Shown here: one piece after another, positions 55,449 through 64,000 of the stretch | Numbering within the stretch: position 1 is the stretch's first letter | How the letters are laid out: every line of letters starts with the position of its first letter | From: Arenibacter arenosicollis | Lineage (GTDB): Bacteria > Bacteroidota > Bacteroidia > Flavobacteriales > Flavobacteriaceae | Direction of reading: 5' to 3' | NCBI RefSeq assembly: GCF_014397245.1 | Contig: NZ_JACLHY010000001.1 | Coordinates: 496,001 to 560,000 of the forward strand | DNA length: 64,000 bases | Program-made: the position numbers and the translations under genes | Notes under the pieces: model-generated | Database searches by the model: none | What the model saw: only the letters and a program-made list of their open reading frames with translations | Told to the model about the DNA's origin: nothing

Positions 55449-58400
55449 TTACTTATAGTTCTTCCTTTCTATCATATAATACACCAAGGGCACTACTAAC
55501 AAGGTAAGCACCGTGGATACAATGGTACCTCCCATTAAGGATATGGCCAGCCCTTGAAAAATAGGGTCGAACAGGATTACAAATGCTCCTATTACCACAG
55601 TACCTGCAGTTAACAAAATAGGGGTTGTCCTCACTGCTCCAGCTTCAATTACCGCCAATTTCAATGGTACCCCATCGGCCAGCCGTATATTGATAAAATC
55701 GATCAATAACACCGAGTTCCTTACCATGATTCCGGCCAAGGCAATCATCCCAATAAAGGAAGTGGCCGTAAAAAATGCACCCAGCATCCAATGGCCCAAT
55801 ACTATCCCGATCAGGGAAAGCGGTATGGCCACCATCATCACAATAGGAGCTTTAAAATTCTGGAACCAACCCACAATAAGTATATAAATTATGATGATGA
55901 CCCCTAGGAAGGCCAATCCCAAATCACGGAATACCTCCAAGGTAATCTGCCATTCCCCATCCCATTTTACGGTATAATTATCCTCAAAATCGGGCTGCTT
56001 TATATACAGTTCATCTATGGAATACCCTGTTGGCAAATTCATGGCCTTTAACTTATCGGTCATTCCCAATATGGCGTACACCGGACTTTCCAATTCCCCG
56101 GCCAAATCGGCCAGTACATAAACCACTCTTTTCTGGTTTTTTCTATAGATGGTCTTGGCCCTAGTGGTTTGCTCAATGCTTACCAAATCCGCTATAGGAA
56201 CCATATTGCCATTGCCTTGTTGCGATTTCACCTTCAATTGGGCAATATCCTGGATAGTGGATTTTTCCTTTTCCTCCAAGGCTAATATCAACCCAATTTG
56301 ATTGGAAGCATTTTCATCGTACAGATTGGTCACCGCCCTTTCGGACAGGGCCATATTCATGGTATGTGCAATTTGCTCTGGAGCCACACCATAAAGCATT
56401 GCCTTTTCCTTGTCTATGATAAACTCATATTTTATCTGGTCCGCCTCCACCATCCAATCTACATCCACAACATCAGAGGTGTTTTTCAAAATCTGCTGCA
56501 CCTGATCCGCAATGTCTATCTGTGTGTTGTAGTCAGGGCCGTAAATTTCCCCAACAATAGTAGATAACACCGGAGGTCCTGGTGGCACCTCTACAATCTT
56601 AATATTGGCATTGAATTTTTCCCCAATACGCTGAATTTCTGGACGCAACAAACTGGCTATATCATGACTTTGGGCACTTCTATCGCCCTTATCCACTAAA
56701 TTCACCTGAATATCGGCCATATTACTACCTCCCCTCATGTCGTAATGTCGGACAAGACCGTTGAAGGTTATCGGAGCCGAAGTCCCTACATAACTTTGGT
56801 AGTTTACAACTTCTGGACGGGTATTCAGGTATTGGGCAATCTCCCTGGCCACTACTCCCGTACGTTCCAAAGTGGTACCTTCGGGCATGTCTATGACGAC
56901 CTGAAATTCATTCTTATTGTCAAATGGCAACATTTTAACCGCTACCGATTTGGTAAAGAACATCCCAATAGACCCCAATAACAACAAAAATGTAATTCCT
57001 AAAAACAACCAACGTTTCTTCTTGTTCTCGATCAAAGGACTTTCAAACTTGTTGTACATTCTATATATAAAAGTTTCCTCCAAGGGCTTTTCTTTCTTTT
57101 CCTCTCCTTTTTTATCCTTCTCCCTTAGGAATATATATCCTAGATAAGGGGTAATGGTCAAGGCAACAAAAAGGGACAACAACATGGCAATGGAAGCTCC
57201 AATAGGCATTGGGGACATATATGGTCCCATAAGGCCCGATACAAATGCCATAGGCAATACAGAGGCAATTACCGTGAACGTGGCCAAAATAGTCGGATTC
57301 CCAACTTCATTAATGGCATACAAGGCAGCCTATTTAAACGGTAAGCGTTTCATTTTAAAATGCCGGTGCATGTTTTCCGCGATAATAATGGAGTCGTCCA
57401 CCACTATACCCGTAACGAAAACCAAGGCAAATAAGGTTATACGATTCAGCGTATAATCCAACATATAATAGCTAAGTAAGGTAAGGGCAAAGGTTATAGG
57501 TACCGAAAGAAACACTACCAATCCTCCACGCCATCCCATGGCCAACATCACTACAAAGGTTACCGCAATAATCGCCCCAATTAGGTGCATTAACAATTCC
57601 GACACCTTATGGGAGGCCGTTTCCCCGTAATTTCGGGTCACCTCCACATGCACATCATCCGGAATTAGATTCTTTTTTAAATGATCAACTTTATCCAAAA
57701 TAATATCGGAAATCTTCATAGCGTCAGCGCCTTTGCGCTTGGCTACGGAAATAGTCACGGCAGGATACTCGCTTTTATAGATTTCCCCATTTTCACTACC
57801 CTGCCCAAAGCCTAGGGATACATATTCCTTGGGAATTTCGGGTCCGTCCTGTATACTGGCAATTTGCTTTAAATAAATGGGGCGGTTCTGTTGTACCCCT
57901 ACTACCAAATTTTCCACATCGGTTGCAGTTTCCAGAAATTTACCGGTGGTCACTATAAATTCGGTATCATTTTTATCAAACGTACCTCCGCTTAATTGTT
58001 GGTTATTAGCCTTTATCATTTGGGCTACAGACAGAAAATCCAATCCGCTTTCGGCCAATTTATCCTTGTCCAATACCACCCTTAATTGACGATTTCGGCC
58101 ACCAATTTTTTGGGTGGCGGACACATCGTTTATCTTTTCAATTTCATCCGTAAGTTCCTGCGCAATTTGCTTTAATTGGTAATCGTCGTAATACTCGCTC
58201 CATAAGGTGAGGCCAAGCATGGGAACATCATCTATTGCCCTGGTTTTTATCAATGGAAAAGTTACCCCTTGTGGCATTTCATCCATATGCTTATTGATCT
58301 CGTTCTGGAGTTTAACAAACGAACGTTCAATATCCTCGCCCACATAGAACTGCACTATAACCATCCCCTGCTCTTCCATGGAGGTAGAGTAGACGTATTC

Positions 58401-58646
58401 CACACCCTTAATATTGGAAATTAATTTTTCCAACGGTTTGGTCACCCTACTTTCCACTTCGGTAGGACTAGCCCCTGGGTAACCCACAAAGATATCGGCC
58501 ATGGGCACATCTATCTGAGGCTCTTCCTCCCGTGGAATCAGGAACGAACTGTACACCCCAATGACCATGAATACGATCATTAAAAGGACCGTTAACTTGG
58601 AACCTATAAACGCTTTGGCAATTTTGCCTGCTAATCCTTCTTTCAT
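55449..58646 (-). pseudogene. RND efflux permease interrupted by one in-frame TAG
   Basis: HAE1/AcrB-type proton-driven exporter. The 5' part (57333-58646, 438 codons) ends at a TAG at 57330-57332. The frame continues without a shift as Ala-Ala-Leu-Tyr-Ala-Ile-Asn to 55449, giving about 1065 codons in total. Family marks lie on both sides: FLIPREEEPQIDVPMADIFV and VTGIVVDDSIIIAENMHRH (TM4 Asp pair) before the stop; VIASVLPMAFVSGL and MIALAGIMVRNSVLLIDFIN after. A CAG to TAG change explains it. The two halves each lack part of the pore, so without suppression the pump is dead. A sequencing error is the other explanation. Confidence 0.85.
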
Positions 58647-58910
58647 CTTTTCTTATTGTTTTTGTATTTGGGCGTTTCCTTCGCATGACAATCATATCGG
58701 CAAGGTCTTTTCTTATACCTACAAGGTTTTGAAAACCTTGCAGGAGTGCGGACCTTGCAGGAAGATCATGCAGGAATGCTCAGGTCGGGCTTTCCGCTTT
58801 TACTCCAGCTCCTTTTTAGCCTAAATACGCTAAAAAGACCTGGGGTAACTACTGCAATCCCCGCCTACCGGCAGGCAGGCCTAACGCAAATCCGTTTTTT
58901 TAATCTTCAG
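58647..58910. repeat. Repeat-filled spacer in the efflux operon
   Basis: 264 bp between adaptor and permease. It holds a palindrome CAAGGTTTTGAAAACCTTG (58722-58740), three GCAGGA segments, and a REP-like GCCTACCGGCAGGCAGGC (58863-58880) related to the copy at 15749. No coding frame. Such a spacer is unusual within a tripartite pump operon and suggests later insertion. Confidence 0.6.
58863..58880. repeat. REP-like palindrome, second copy
   Basis: GCCTACCGGCAGGCAGGC forms a 7-bp stem (one mismatch) around the same GGCA centre as the palindrome at 15749-15766. It is a dispersed element and lies in the spacer between adaptor and RND permease. Confidence 0.55.
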
Positions 58911-59990
58911 TTATTGGATACTTATTTTGGCCCCATTGAACAACTTCCCATCTGCCGATATTATGTAATCTTCCTCGGCGGAAAGTCCGGACAATACTTC
59001 AACACTGTCTCCAAAAGTCCTACCCAACCGCAACCAGCGCAAAAGTGCCGTATTGCTTTCACTAACCGTATATACCCCGGATAACTGACCGTTGTGAACC
59101 ACAGCATCCAAGGGAATAAGTACTATATTGGTGTTTTTCTTTTTTACCGTTGGAAATTGCACAGTAGCATACATTCCGGAAAGCAAATTATACTCGGATT
59201 TGTCCAGCATCACCTTAACCATATATTGACCTCCTGTATTTTTTGCCGATGTACTTACTTCCACCACTTTCCCCTTAACAGATTGGTTAAGGGTCTTTAT
59301 CAGGACAAGAACTTCCGAATCGGCCTTGATCTGAAGGATTTCGGATTCGGGTATCATGGCCAATACTTGAAAATCCCCAGGACTTTCCATTTCCAATAAG
59401 GGCATTCCTGGATTTGCCATATCCCCAACCTTAATAAACTTATTGGTTACAACCCCATTAAAAGGGGCCCGTATATTGCTATATGAAAATTGTGCGTTTA
59501 CCTCGTTTTTCATTTGTTTGGCCGCTTCCAGCCGTGCCTTTGCCATGTTATAATTGGCTGTAATATCGTCCAGTTCCTTTTGGGAAGCACTGTTCTCATT
59601 AAACAAAGCCGTAAATCTATTGTAATCTTTTTCGGCGTTGTTAAAAGCAGCGGTTGCTTCTGTAATACCTGCATTTACTTGGGCCAGTTTGGCGGATATA
59701 TCTGCATTGTTTATGCTTATCAATAGCTGACCACTATTAACTTTATCCCCAACTTGAACATAGATATTATCTACATACCCCATCATTCGGGTACTAAGGT
59801 TGGCACTGTTTACTGCCTCTATCTTTCCACTAGCGGATAGGAAATTACCACCGCTATGTTCAGAAACCGTATTCACTTTAACGGCAACAGCGGGAGAATT
59901 ATCCGGCACCGCTTTTTTGTCCTCGTTCCCACAACTGGAAATAGTTATGACTAGGGTAATGAGTGCTGCTATGTATAATTTTGTTTGCAT
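58911..59990 (-). CDS. RND efflux periplasmic adaptor (HlyD/AcrA family)
   Basis: 359-residue membrane-fusion lipoprotein. The N-terminus LYIAALITLVITISSC is a lipoprotein signal with Cys20. Lipoyl half-motifs (VGDKVNSGQLLISIN; YSNIRAPFNGVVTNKFIKVG) flank a helical hairpin (about residues 100-150), followed by beta-barrel and membrane-proximal domains. It lies 73 bp after tolC. It joins the RND permease to TolC; since the permease frame is broken, it may have no partner or may serve another pump. Confidence 0.88.
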   Translation of the reverse strand: MQTKLYIAALITLVITISSCGNEDKKAVPDNSPAVAVKVNTVSEHSGGNFLSASGKIEAVNSANLSTRMMGYVDNIYVQVGDKVNSGQLLISINNADISAKLAQVNAGITEATAAFNNAEKDYNRFTALFNENSASQKELDDITANYNMAKARLEAAKQMKNEVNAQFSYSNIRAPFNGVVTNKFIKVGDMANPGMPLLEMESPGDFQVLAMIPESEILQIKADSEVLVLIKTLNQSVKGKVVEVSTSAKNTGGQYMVKVMLDKSEYNLLSGMYATVQFPTVKKKNTNIVLIPLDAVVHNGQLSGVYTVSESNTALLRWLRLGRTFGDSVEVLSGLSAEEDYIISADGKLFNGAKISIQ

Positions 59991-60063
59991 TTTTCTTTTA
60001 ATTTTTAGTGCTGGGTGTAAATATTTCTTTTTATGGTTTCTTATATTGATTGTCTTAGACGCA

Positions 60064-61368
60064 TTATTCCTTGGTTAAGAACTTAACATAGGCCAAGGCA
60101 TAGTTATAGTTAAAAATAGTAGTGTAATATTCCAATCTCTTTTGTGAGAATTGGGTTTCGGTATTTAATAGGTCGGTCGTTTTTTCCAAGCCTTGTTCAA
60201 ACCTTTTGGTTCTTATGCGAAGGGATTCTTCCGACTGTTGTAAGGCCAGGGAGGTAAGCTCAAGATTATTTTTGGCATCTTGAAGCAACCGCATGGCCCT
60301 ATTCAATTCTACCTGGCTCTCCGCCTTATATTGATGCAGTTCCAATTTGGATTTTTCGTATTCGGCCCTACTTTTTTGAGTTTTCCCAAAACGTTTGCTG
60401 CCTTCAAAAATGTTCCACTTTAATTCTGCACCGATCAAATATCCATTCGCATCGCCCTGAAAAACTTTATCATCGTGCAATTCATAGGTTCCAAACGCAT
60501 TTAGGCTGGGAAGGAAACTCATTTTGTCCGCCCTGTACATTTGTTGGTAAGCCTCACTGGACAAGGTCATAGCCTGTAAGTCCTTTCTATTTTCGGGTAA
60601 TCCTTCCGTAATAATATCACTGACCATGAGGGTCAAGGAGTCCGTTGGTTGTAAAAGGACATAGTTGTCATCGTTCATCAAAACCGACAGGTAATTGGAG
60701 ACATTGTGGACATTGCTCTTGGCGTACTGCAACTGATTCTCTATTTCGGTAAGCCTCACCTCAACGGCCAGGACATCCGATTTTTTAAGATACCCCTGTT
60801 TAAAACTATTATCCGCCAAACGCTTATTTTCCATGGCGGCCTTTTTTGCCTGTTCCAAAACCGTGACCGACTTATACGCCAATTGCAATTGCATATAGGT
60901 CTTTTCTACCTCCAAGTCCATATAATCATTGGTCCTATCCGCTTTCAACTCTATAGCGTTTAATTTGGCTTTAGCCGCCTTACGTTGATAAATACCGTCC
61001 AGGTTCACCAAAGGCTGCTGCACTTGGATACGGGTAGCATAATCCTCGATCTGACTGGGATTGTTCAATAAAAGGGGATTAAAATCGGCCTGGGTCAAAA
61101 TTTCCTGGTTCAATTTAGAACCAAATGCCATCAGGGGATTGGTGGTCGCAATCGCAGTATGGGATACACTTATATTGGGCAATATTACCGCATTGGATTG
61201 AGTAAAATCTCCCTTGGCAGACAAAACATCCTGTTGGGACATTTTTATGGTATTATTGTTTTCCCTCACTTTGGTCAGCACTTCTTCCTTGCTGATCAAC
61301 ACCCTTTCCTGTGACTGAACAAAGAACATAGTTCCCAAAAATGATAGTATGTATATGATATTCTTCAT
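60064..61368 (-). CDS. TolC family outer membrane efflux protein
   Basis: 434-residue outer-membrane channel. Signal peptide MKNIIYILSFLGTMFFVQSQ. Two long helical repeats with heptad patterning (for example LEVEKTYMQLQLAYKSVTVL and NRAMRLLQDAKNNLELTSLA) and the C-terminal LEYYTTIFNYNYALAYVKF are typical. It is the first gene of the tripartite efflux operon. No TetR or other regulator precedes it, although this is common in related operons. Confidence 0.9.
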   Translation of the reverse strand: MKNIIYILSFLGTMFFVQSQERVLISKEEVLTKVRENNNTIKMSQQDVLSAKGDFTQSNAVILPNISVSHTAIATTNPLMAFGSKLNQEILTQADFNPLLLNNPSQIEDYATRIQVQQPLVNLDGIYQRKAAKAKLNAIELKADRTNDYMDLEVEKTYMQLQLAYKSVTVLEQAKKAAMENKRLADNSFKQGYLKKSDVLAVEVRLTEIENQLQYAKSNVHNVSNYLSVLMNDDNYVLLQPTDSLTLMVSDIITEGLPENRKDLQAMTLSSEAYQQMYRADKMSFLPSLNAFGTYELHDDKVFQGDANGYLIGAELKWNIFEGSKRFGKTQKSRAEYEKSKLELHQYKAESQVELNRAMRLLQDAKNNLELTSLALQQSEESLRIRTKRFEQGLEKTTDLLNTETQFSQKRLEYYTTIFNYNYALAYVKFLTKE

Positions 61369-61689
61369 GTTTCAATTTATTTAAGACAAAATTAGGGGGA
61401 GTAAAAGGATTGCACAGTAACTAATGTTACTGATGAAAAAAGGTACTTCTTGGCGAGAAGTACCTTTTTAGATCTGTTAGATGATATTTATTTTTGACAA
61501 ACTATTTCCTTGGGGTGCCAGTTTGGCCAGCGACAGTAACCTTAAAGTCCGGCGCAATTGTATTCCCAACAAAACGGTATTGCAGTGAAGGTAAAATAGA
61601 AATAGGAAATCCTCTTATTCTTCCCCAAACCACCAACTGGGTTTCTGAGGTTTTTTAACCAGATTAAACTTTTTTATGGAATGGGTGTA
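61369..61689. other. Intergenic region, 321 bp, with possible gene remnant
   Basis: Contains a terminator (listed) and the tolC promoter region. On the minus strand, 61502-61654 is open for about 50 codons without a start codon. It reads as a plausible beta-rich peptide (SILPSLQYRFVGNTIAPDFK) and ends in a stop. It could be a decayed gene end, but the evidence is thin. Confidence 0.3.
61437..61469 (-). terminator. Bidirectional stem-loop terminator
   Basis: 14-bp perfect arms (61437-61450, AAAAAGGTACTTCT; 61456-61469) with a 5-nt TGGCG loop. The A/T ends give a T-run on both strands. It would end the rhodanese transcript on the minus strand before tolC. Confidence 0.75.
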
Positions 61690-62034
61690 TTATCTCCAAC
61701 GCATATATCCACCCCTCAGGTCATATACCTTTTCAAAACCCATACCTACCAATTTATGAGCTGCCCTCTGACTCCTAGCACCTGAACGGCAATAAAGGTA
61801 AACGGGCTTTTCCTTGGACATTTTTTCAAAGGATCTTTCAAAGTTTCCCGAATTAAAAAAATCAATGTTTATGGCGTTTTTTATGTGGCCAGATCCGTAT
61901 TCATTTGGTGTGCGAACATCCACCAGGAGAACCTTTTTCCCAGTTATCGCCTCTGAAAATGCCGACGGATCCAATATTTCTATTTTGTCGGATTTCTCTT
62001 TACTTGTTCCGAAAAGTGTACTAAAAATGGACAT
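61690..62034 (-). CDS. Rhodanese-like domain protein
   Basis: 114-residue single-domain sulfurtransferase. The active-site loop is CRSGARS with the catalytic Cys in YLYCRSGARSQRAAH. LVDVRTPNEYGSGHIKNAIN is the family signature for the N-terminal half. No signal peptide. It transfers sulfane sulfur or acts in sulfide detoxification. Monocistronic, ended by the stem-loop at 61437. Confidence 0.9.
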   Translation of the reverse strand: MSIFSTLFGTSKEKSDKIEILDPSAFSEAITGKKVLLVDVRTPNEYGSGHIKNAINIDFFNSGNFERSFEKMSKEKPVYLYCRSGARSQRAAHKLVGMGFEKVYDLRGGYMRWR

Positions 62035-62636
62035 ATTACTTTATTTAGAATTTTTGATAGGTGTATTTTAAAAAGGAAACCGCCACCTTTTACAATGACC
62101 GTTTCCTAATACAACCAACCAAAACATTTATACCGTAAAGGTAAGCTAGGCATATATTGTCCACAGCAACTTTTGTTACACATAATATATTCCAATAAAA
62201 AAGTGGATAAAGAATTCCCTCCCTCTTGAATACATATATGGCCCAATAAACTAATAAAACAATCTATGGCCGCACAACCTTCTTAAGACCCCTTAAAAAA
62301 CAAATTTTAAACTCGGAAATGGTTAGCAACCAATATAATACAGCTGTTGCATTGAGGAAAGAATCGATTATTGCAATGGCGATATAATATATATTACTTA
62401 ATACACATTATATATTAACCCAAACTAATATTTAATTGGTTTAATTGATTAAAATAAGTTAATATTATTGCACTATATAAAATGTAGGTAAAACTAGAAA
62501 TCATAATAACCCCTTTTATCCACAAGATTTGAATGAATTAATCGAGGTAGATGAAATATTAAGTAAAAAAAATAAATTCAACCAAACCAACATACCTAAA
62601 ACCCTTCTTTTAATTGATCACAAACAGGAAATAGCC
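62035..62636. other. Intergenic region, 602 bp
   Basis: No gene is seen. A weak AGGAAAC / GTTTCCT stem lies at about 62074-62106, with T-rich sequence beyond it on the minus strand. The right-hand 250 bp is very AT-rich (for example ATATAATATATATTACTTAA) and should hold the promoter of the secreted protein gene. The frame of that gene is open upstream to a TTG at 62529, but I judge this to be non-coding. Confidence 0.5.
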
Positions 62637-63860
62637 ATGCATAAATATCGTTTATTGCCCTTGGTTACGGTTTGCATCTTTTTTGCAATCCCTAACATAT
62701 TTGCCCAAAAAGTGAATGAGTTCCCCAAAAAAACCGACCCCTTATATAAAAAAGTGGAAATGTTTGATAGGTTGATGCTAGGCAACCATTGGAACGAGGG
62801 GGCCATTATGCAGCATGTAATTTTTCCACCTGCCGGACTGGAGCAACCCATAGTAGGTTCTCAGGCCGATTGCCTAGATCCCACTTCCGAAATGTTGGCT
62901 GCCTATTCACATAAGTACGCCATTACCAAAGATACTAAGGATAGGAAAATAGCCAATGAAATATTCGAAGCCATTTTAAAATTGGAAAAAGTAACGGGTG
63001 TTGCAGGATTGGTTGCTCGCAGTTTTAACAAGACCAACGAACCGCTTTGGCACGAAGAAGTAATGTGGTACCACGAATGGCATCAATCGACATCCATGCC
63101 CGGTTACAGGTGGCTAGGCGATTTAAGTGCCGATAAATTCACTTCCATTTTCTACGGTGTGGGAACTTTCTGGGAGCTATGTGCCGATACTGAATACAAA
63201 GATAAAGCAGCAGCCCTCCTAGATCGATTTATAGGGCGGGTAGTGGACAATAATTTCAAACTTACGGATCTCGACGGAAAAATGACCTTGTGGGGCAACT
63301 TTTGCCCTAACCTTCCACACCAAGAACTCAACTCTTTGGAAATGTTGGCCGCACTTAAGGTAACGCACCATATTACAGGTAAGGAACGCTACAATGCCGC
63401 CTACCATATGCTAATAGACCGTTATCATTACGACGACCACCAAATTAATTCCAAAATCCTATTTCCAAAAGAATGGCGCAATGTTGGAGACGACTATCAT
63501 GCTGCACGTTCCCTTTATATGATAATGCGCTTAGAGACGGATCCCAACCTTCTAAATAAATACCGAATGAATTTAAACAGACATTGGTACGATTGGAAGG
63601 ATATAGACTTTACATGGGAAAGTAATATTTGGTTTTTAATGGTCTATAAGGTACTCACAGGCGAGGACATCTTTACTGAAGAAAAAAAACAAGGTATCAA
63701 GGACATGTGGGGATTTGAGCGCAACACCAGGGAATTTAAAATTCCCCAAAAAGATGGTAGTTTTAAAATGGTACGTTCGGAGGAAGAACGCACCGCAGCT
63801 GCCATGATCCGTAATTATTGGTTTGGTAGGTATTACGGTATAATTGATGAAAAATGGTAA
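62637..63860 (+). CDS. Secreted protein of unknown function, helical barrel-like
   Basis: About 407-residue exported protein. I start at MHKYRLLPLVTVCIFFAIPNI, a clear signal peptide ending FAQ; 36 codons upstream in frame lack family-like character. The protein is rich in Trp, His and Tyr with regular helices (EMLAAYSHKYAI, KAAALLDRFIGRVV, LNSLEMLAALKVTHHI, WESNIWFLMVYKVLTG). This pattern recalls six-hairpin glycosidases and polysaccharide lyases with an alpha/alpha toroid, but no catalytic motif can be named. It is followed after 11 bp by an FGE-like gene, probably in the same operon. Confidence 0.7.
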   Translation: MHKYRLLPLVTVCIFFAIPNIFAQKVNEFPKKTDPLYKKVEMFDRLMLGNHWNEGAIMQHVIFPPAGLEQPIVGSQADCLDPTSEMLAAYSHKYAITKDTKDRKIANEIFEAILKLEKVTGVAGLVARSFNKTNEPLWHEEVMWYHEWHQSTSMPGYRWLGDLSADKFTSIFYGVGTFWELCADTEYKDKAAALLDRFIGRVVDNNFKLTDLDGKMTLWGNFCPNLPHQELNSLEMLAALKVTHHITGKERYNAAYHMLIDRYHYDDHQINSKILFPKEWRNVGDDYHAARSLYMIMRLETDPNLLNKYRMNLNRHWYDWKDIDFTWESNIWFLMVYKVLTGEDIFTEEKKQGIKDMWGFERNTREFKIPQKDGSFKMVRSEEERTAAAMIRNYWFGRYYGIIDEKW

Positions 63861-63871
63861 TCACAAATAAT

Positions 63872-64000
63872 ATGAACCCTATGAAAATTGCTTTATCATT
63901 TCTAATTTTGATCATAAGCCTGCACCATGCGGTTGGACAAGAAAAACCAACTCCTCCCGAAGGAATGGTTTATGTTCCTGCAGGAGAATTCATCATGGGC
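63872..64000 (+). CDS. Formylglycine-generating-enzyme-like protein, 5' end only
   Basis: The open frame runs off the window after 43 codons. It starts MNPMKIALSFLILIISLHHA, a signal peptide, and reads EGMVYVPAGEFIMG at the window edge. That is the opening of SUMF1/FGE-sulfatase domain proteins. FGE enzymes convert a Cys or Ser of sulfatases to formylglycine; many Bacteroidota secreted members instead have other or unknown roles. It starts 11 bp after the preceding gene. Confidence 0.75.
   Translation, partial: MNPMKIALSFLILIISLHHAVGQEKPTPPEGMVYVPAGEFIMG

Noticed and set aside
55449-57323. A separate RND permease gene starting with TTG at 57323
   Set aside because: It is the continuation of the upstream frame after one TAG and begins in the middle of the permease, before TM5.
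57323-57335. Frameshift in the RND permease
   Set aside because: Codon-by-codon reading shows that the two halves share one frame, so it is a nonsense codon and not an indel.
62529-62636. N-terminal extension of the secreted protein from TTG at 62529
   Set aside because: It would place a charged 36-residue tail before a normal signal peptide that starts at ATG 62637.
1-64000. tRNA or rRNA genes and prophage or insertion-sequence genes
   Set aside because: No T-arm/anticodon-arm patterns, rRNA segments, transposase, integrase or phage structural proteins were recognised.

Overview
The window is AT-rich DNA from a member of the Bacteroidota, most likely a marine flavobacterium of the Zobellia/Maribacter/Arenibacter type. 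The evidence is a SusC/SusD pair, many short lipoprotein signals ending in Cys, Na+/solute symporters, weak Shine-Dalgarno sites, TAnnTTTG-like -7 boxes and the flavobacterial order DUF177-rpmF-fabH-accB-accC. I found no rRNA, tRNA, CRISPR array, transposase or integrase, and no recognisable DNA-binding regulator.

1-9.7 kb is mostly core: ArfB-type peptidyl-tRNA hydrolase, a cyclase-family hydrolase, a GreA/B-like factor, an FAD oxidoreductase, the fatty-acid/ribosomal operon (DUF177, L32, FabH, AccB, AccC), PdxA divergent from riboflavin synthase, and an esterase. 9.7-15.6 kb holds an HGSNAT-like acetyltransferase with a Na+ symporter, a TauE/SafE exporter and a 602-aa protein I cannot assign.

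15.8-28.2 kb is an accessory block on the minus strand. One operon has an alkaline-phosphatase-superfamily lipoprotein with a PA14 domain, an exported metallo-beta-lactamase-fold protein and a class III aminotransferase resembling PbfA. Next come a DUF5690 transporter, a lipoprotein RidA, a Tat-type SelA-like PLP enzyme, an exported amidohydrolase and an exported sugar-dehydrogenase/cytochrome c fusion, with a CBM9-like lipoprotein upstream. Three normally cytosolic activities (PLP chemistry, imine clearance, amide hydrolysis) all carry export signals. This is the strongest candidate for an undescribed system here.

29.4-36.3 kb is a planctomycete-type operon: DUF1549/DUF1553 cytochrome, DUF1501, a beta-propeller, and a DUF2231-cytochrome-LRR fusion. 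36.3-37.4 kb is non-coding and holds a duplicated composite repeat.

37.4-54.7 kb is a carbohydrate-utilisation locus. A ten-gene minus-strand run (Na+ symporter, two tiny membrane proteins, GH2, sialidase-like propeller, DegT aminotransferase resembling scyllo-inosose aminotransferases, glycerophosphodiesterase, purple-acid-type phosphatase, Gfo/Idh/MocA dehydrogenase, HAD phosphatase) diverges from susCD. The intergenic region carries several GGTA/TACC inverted repeats. The enzyme set suggests a phosphodiester- and amino-sugar- or cyclitol-containing substrate.

54.8-62 kb has a small DUF2892 protein, a PII-like protein and a TolC/adaptor/RND efflux operon. The RND permease is interrupted by a single in-frame TAG codon, and repeat debris lies between it and the adaptor. 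A rhodanese follows. The window ends with a secreted uncharacterised protein and the start of a formylglycine-generating-enzyme-like gene.
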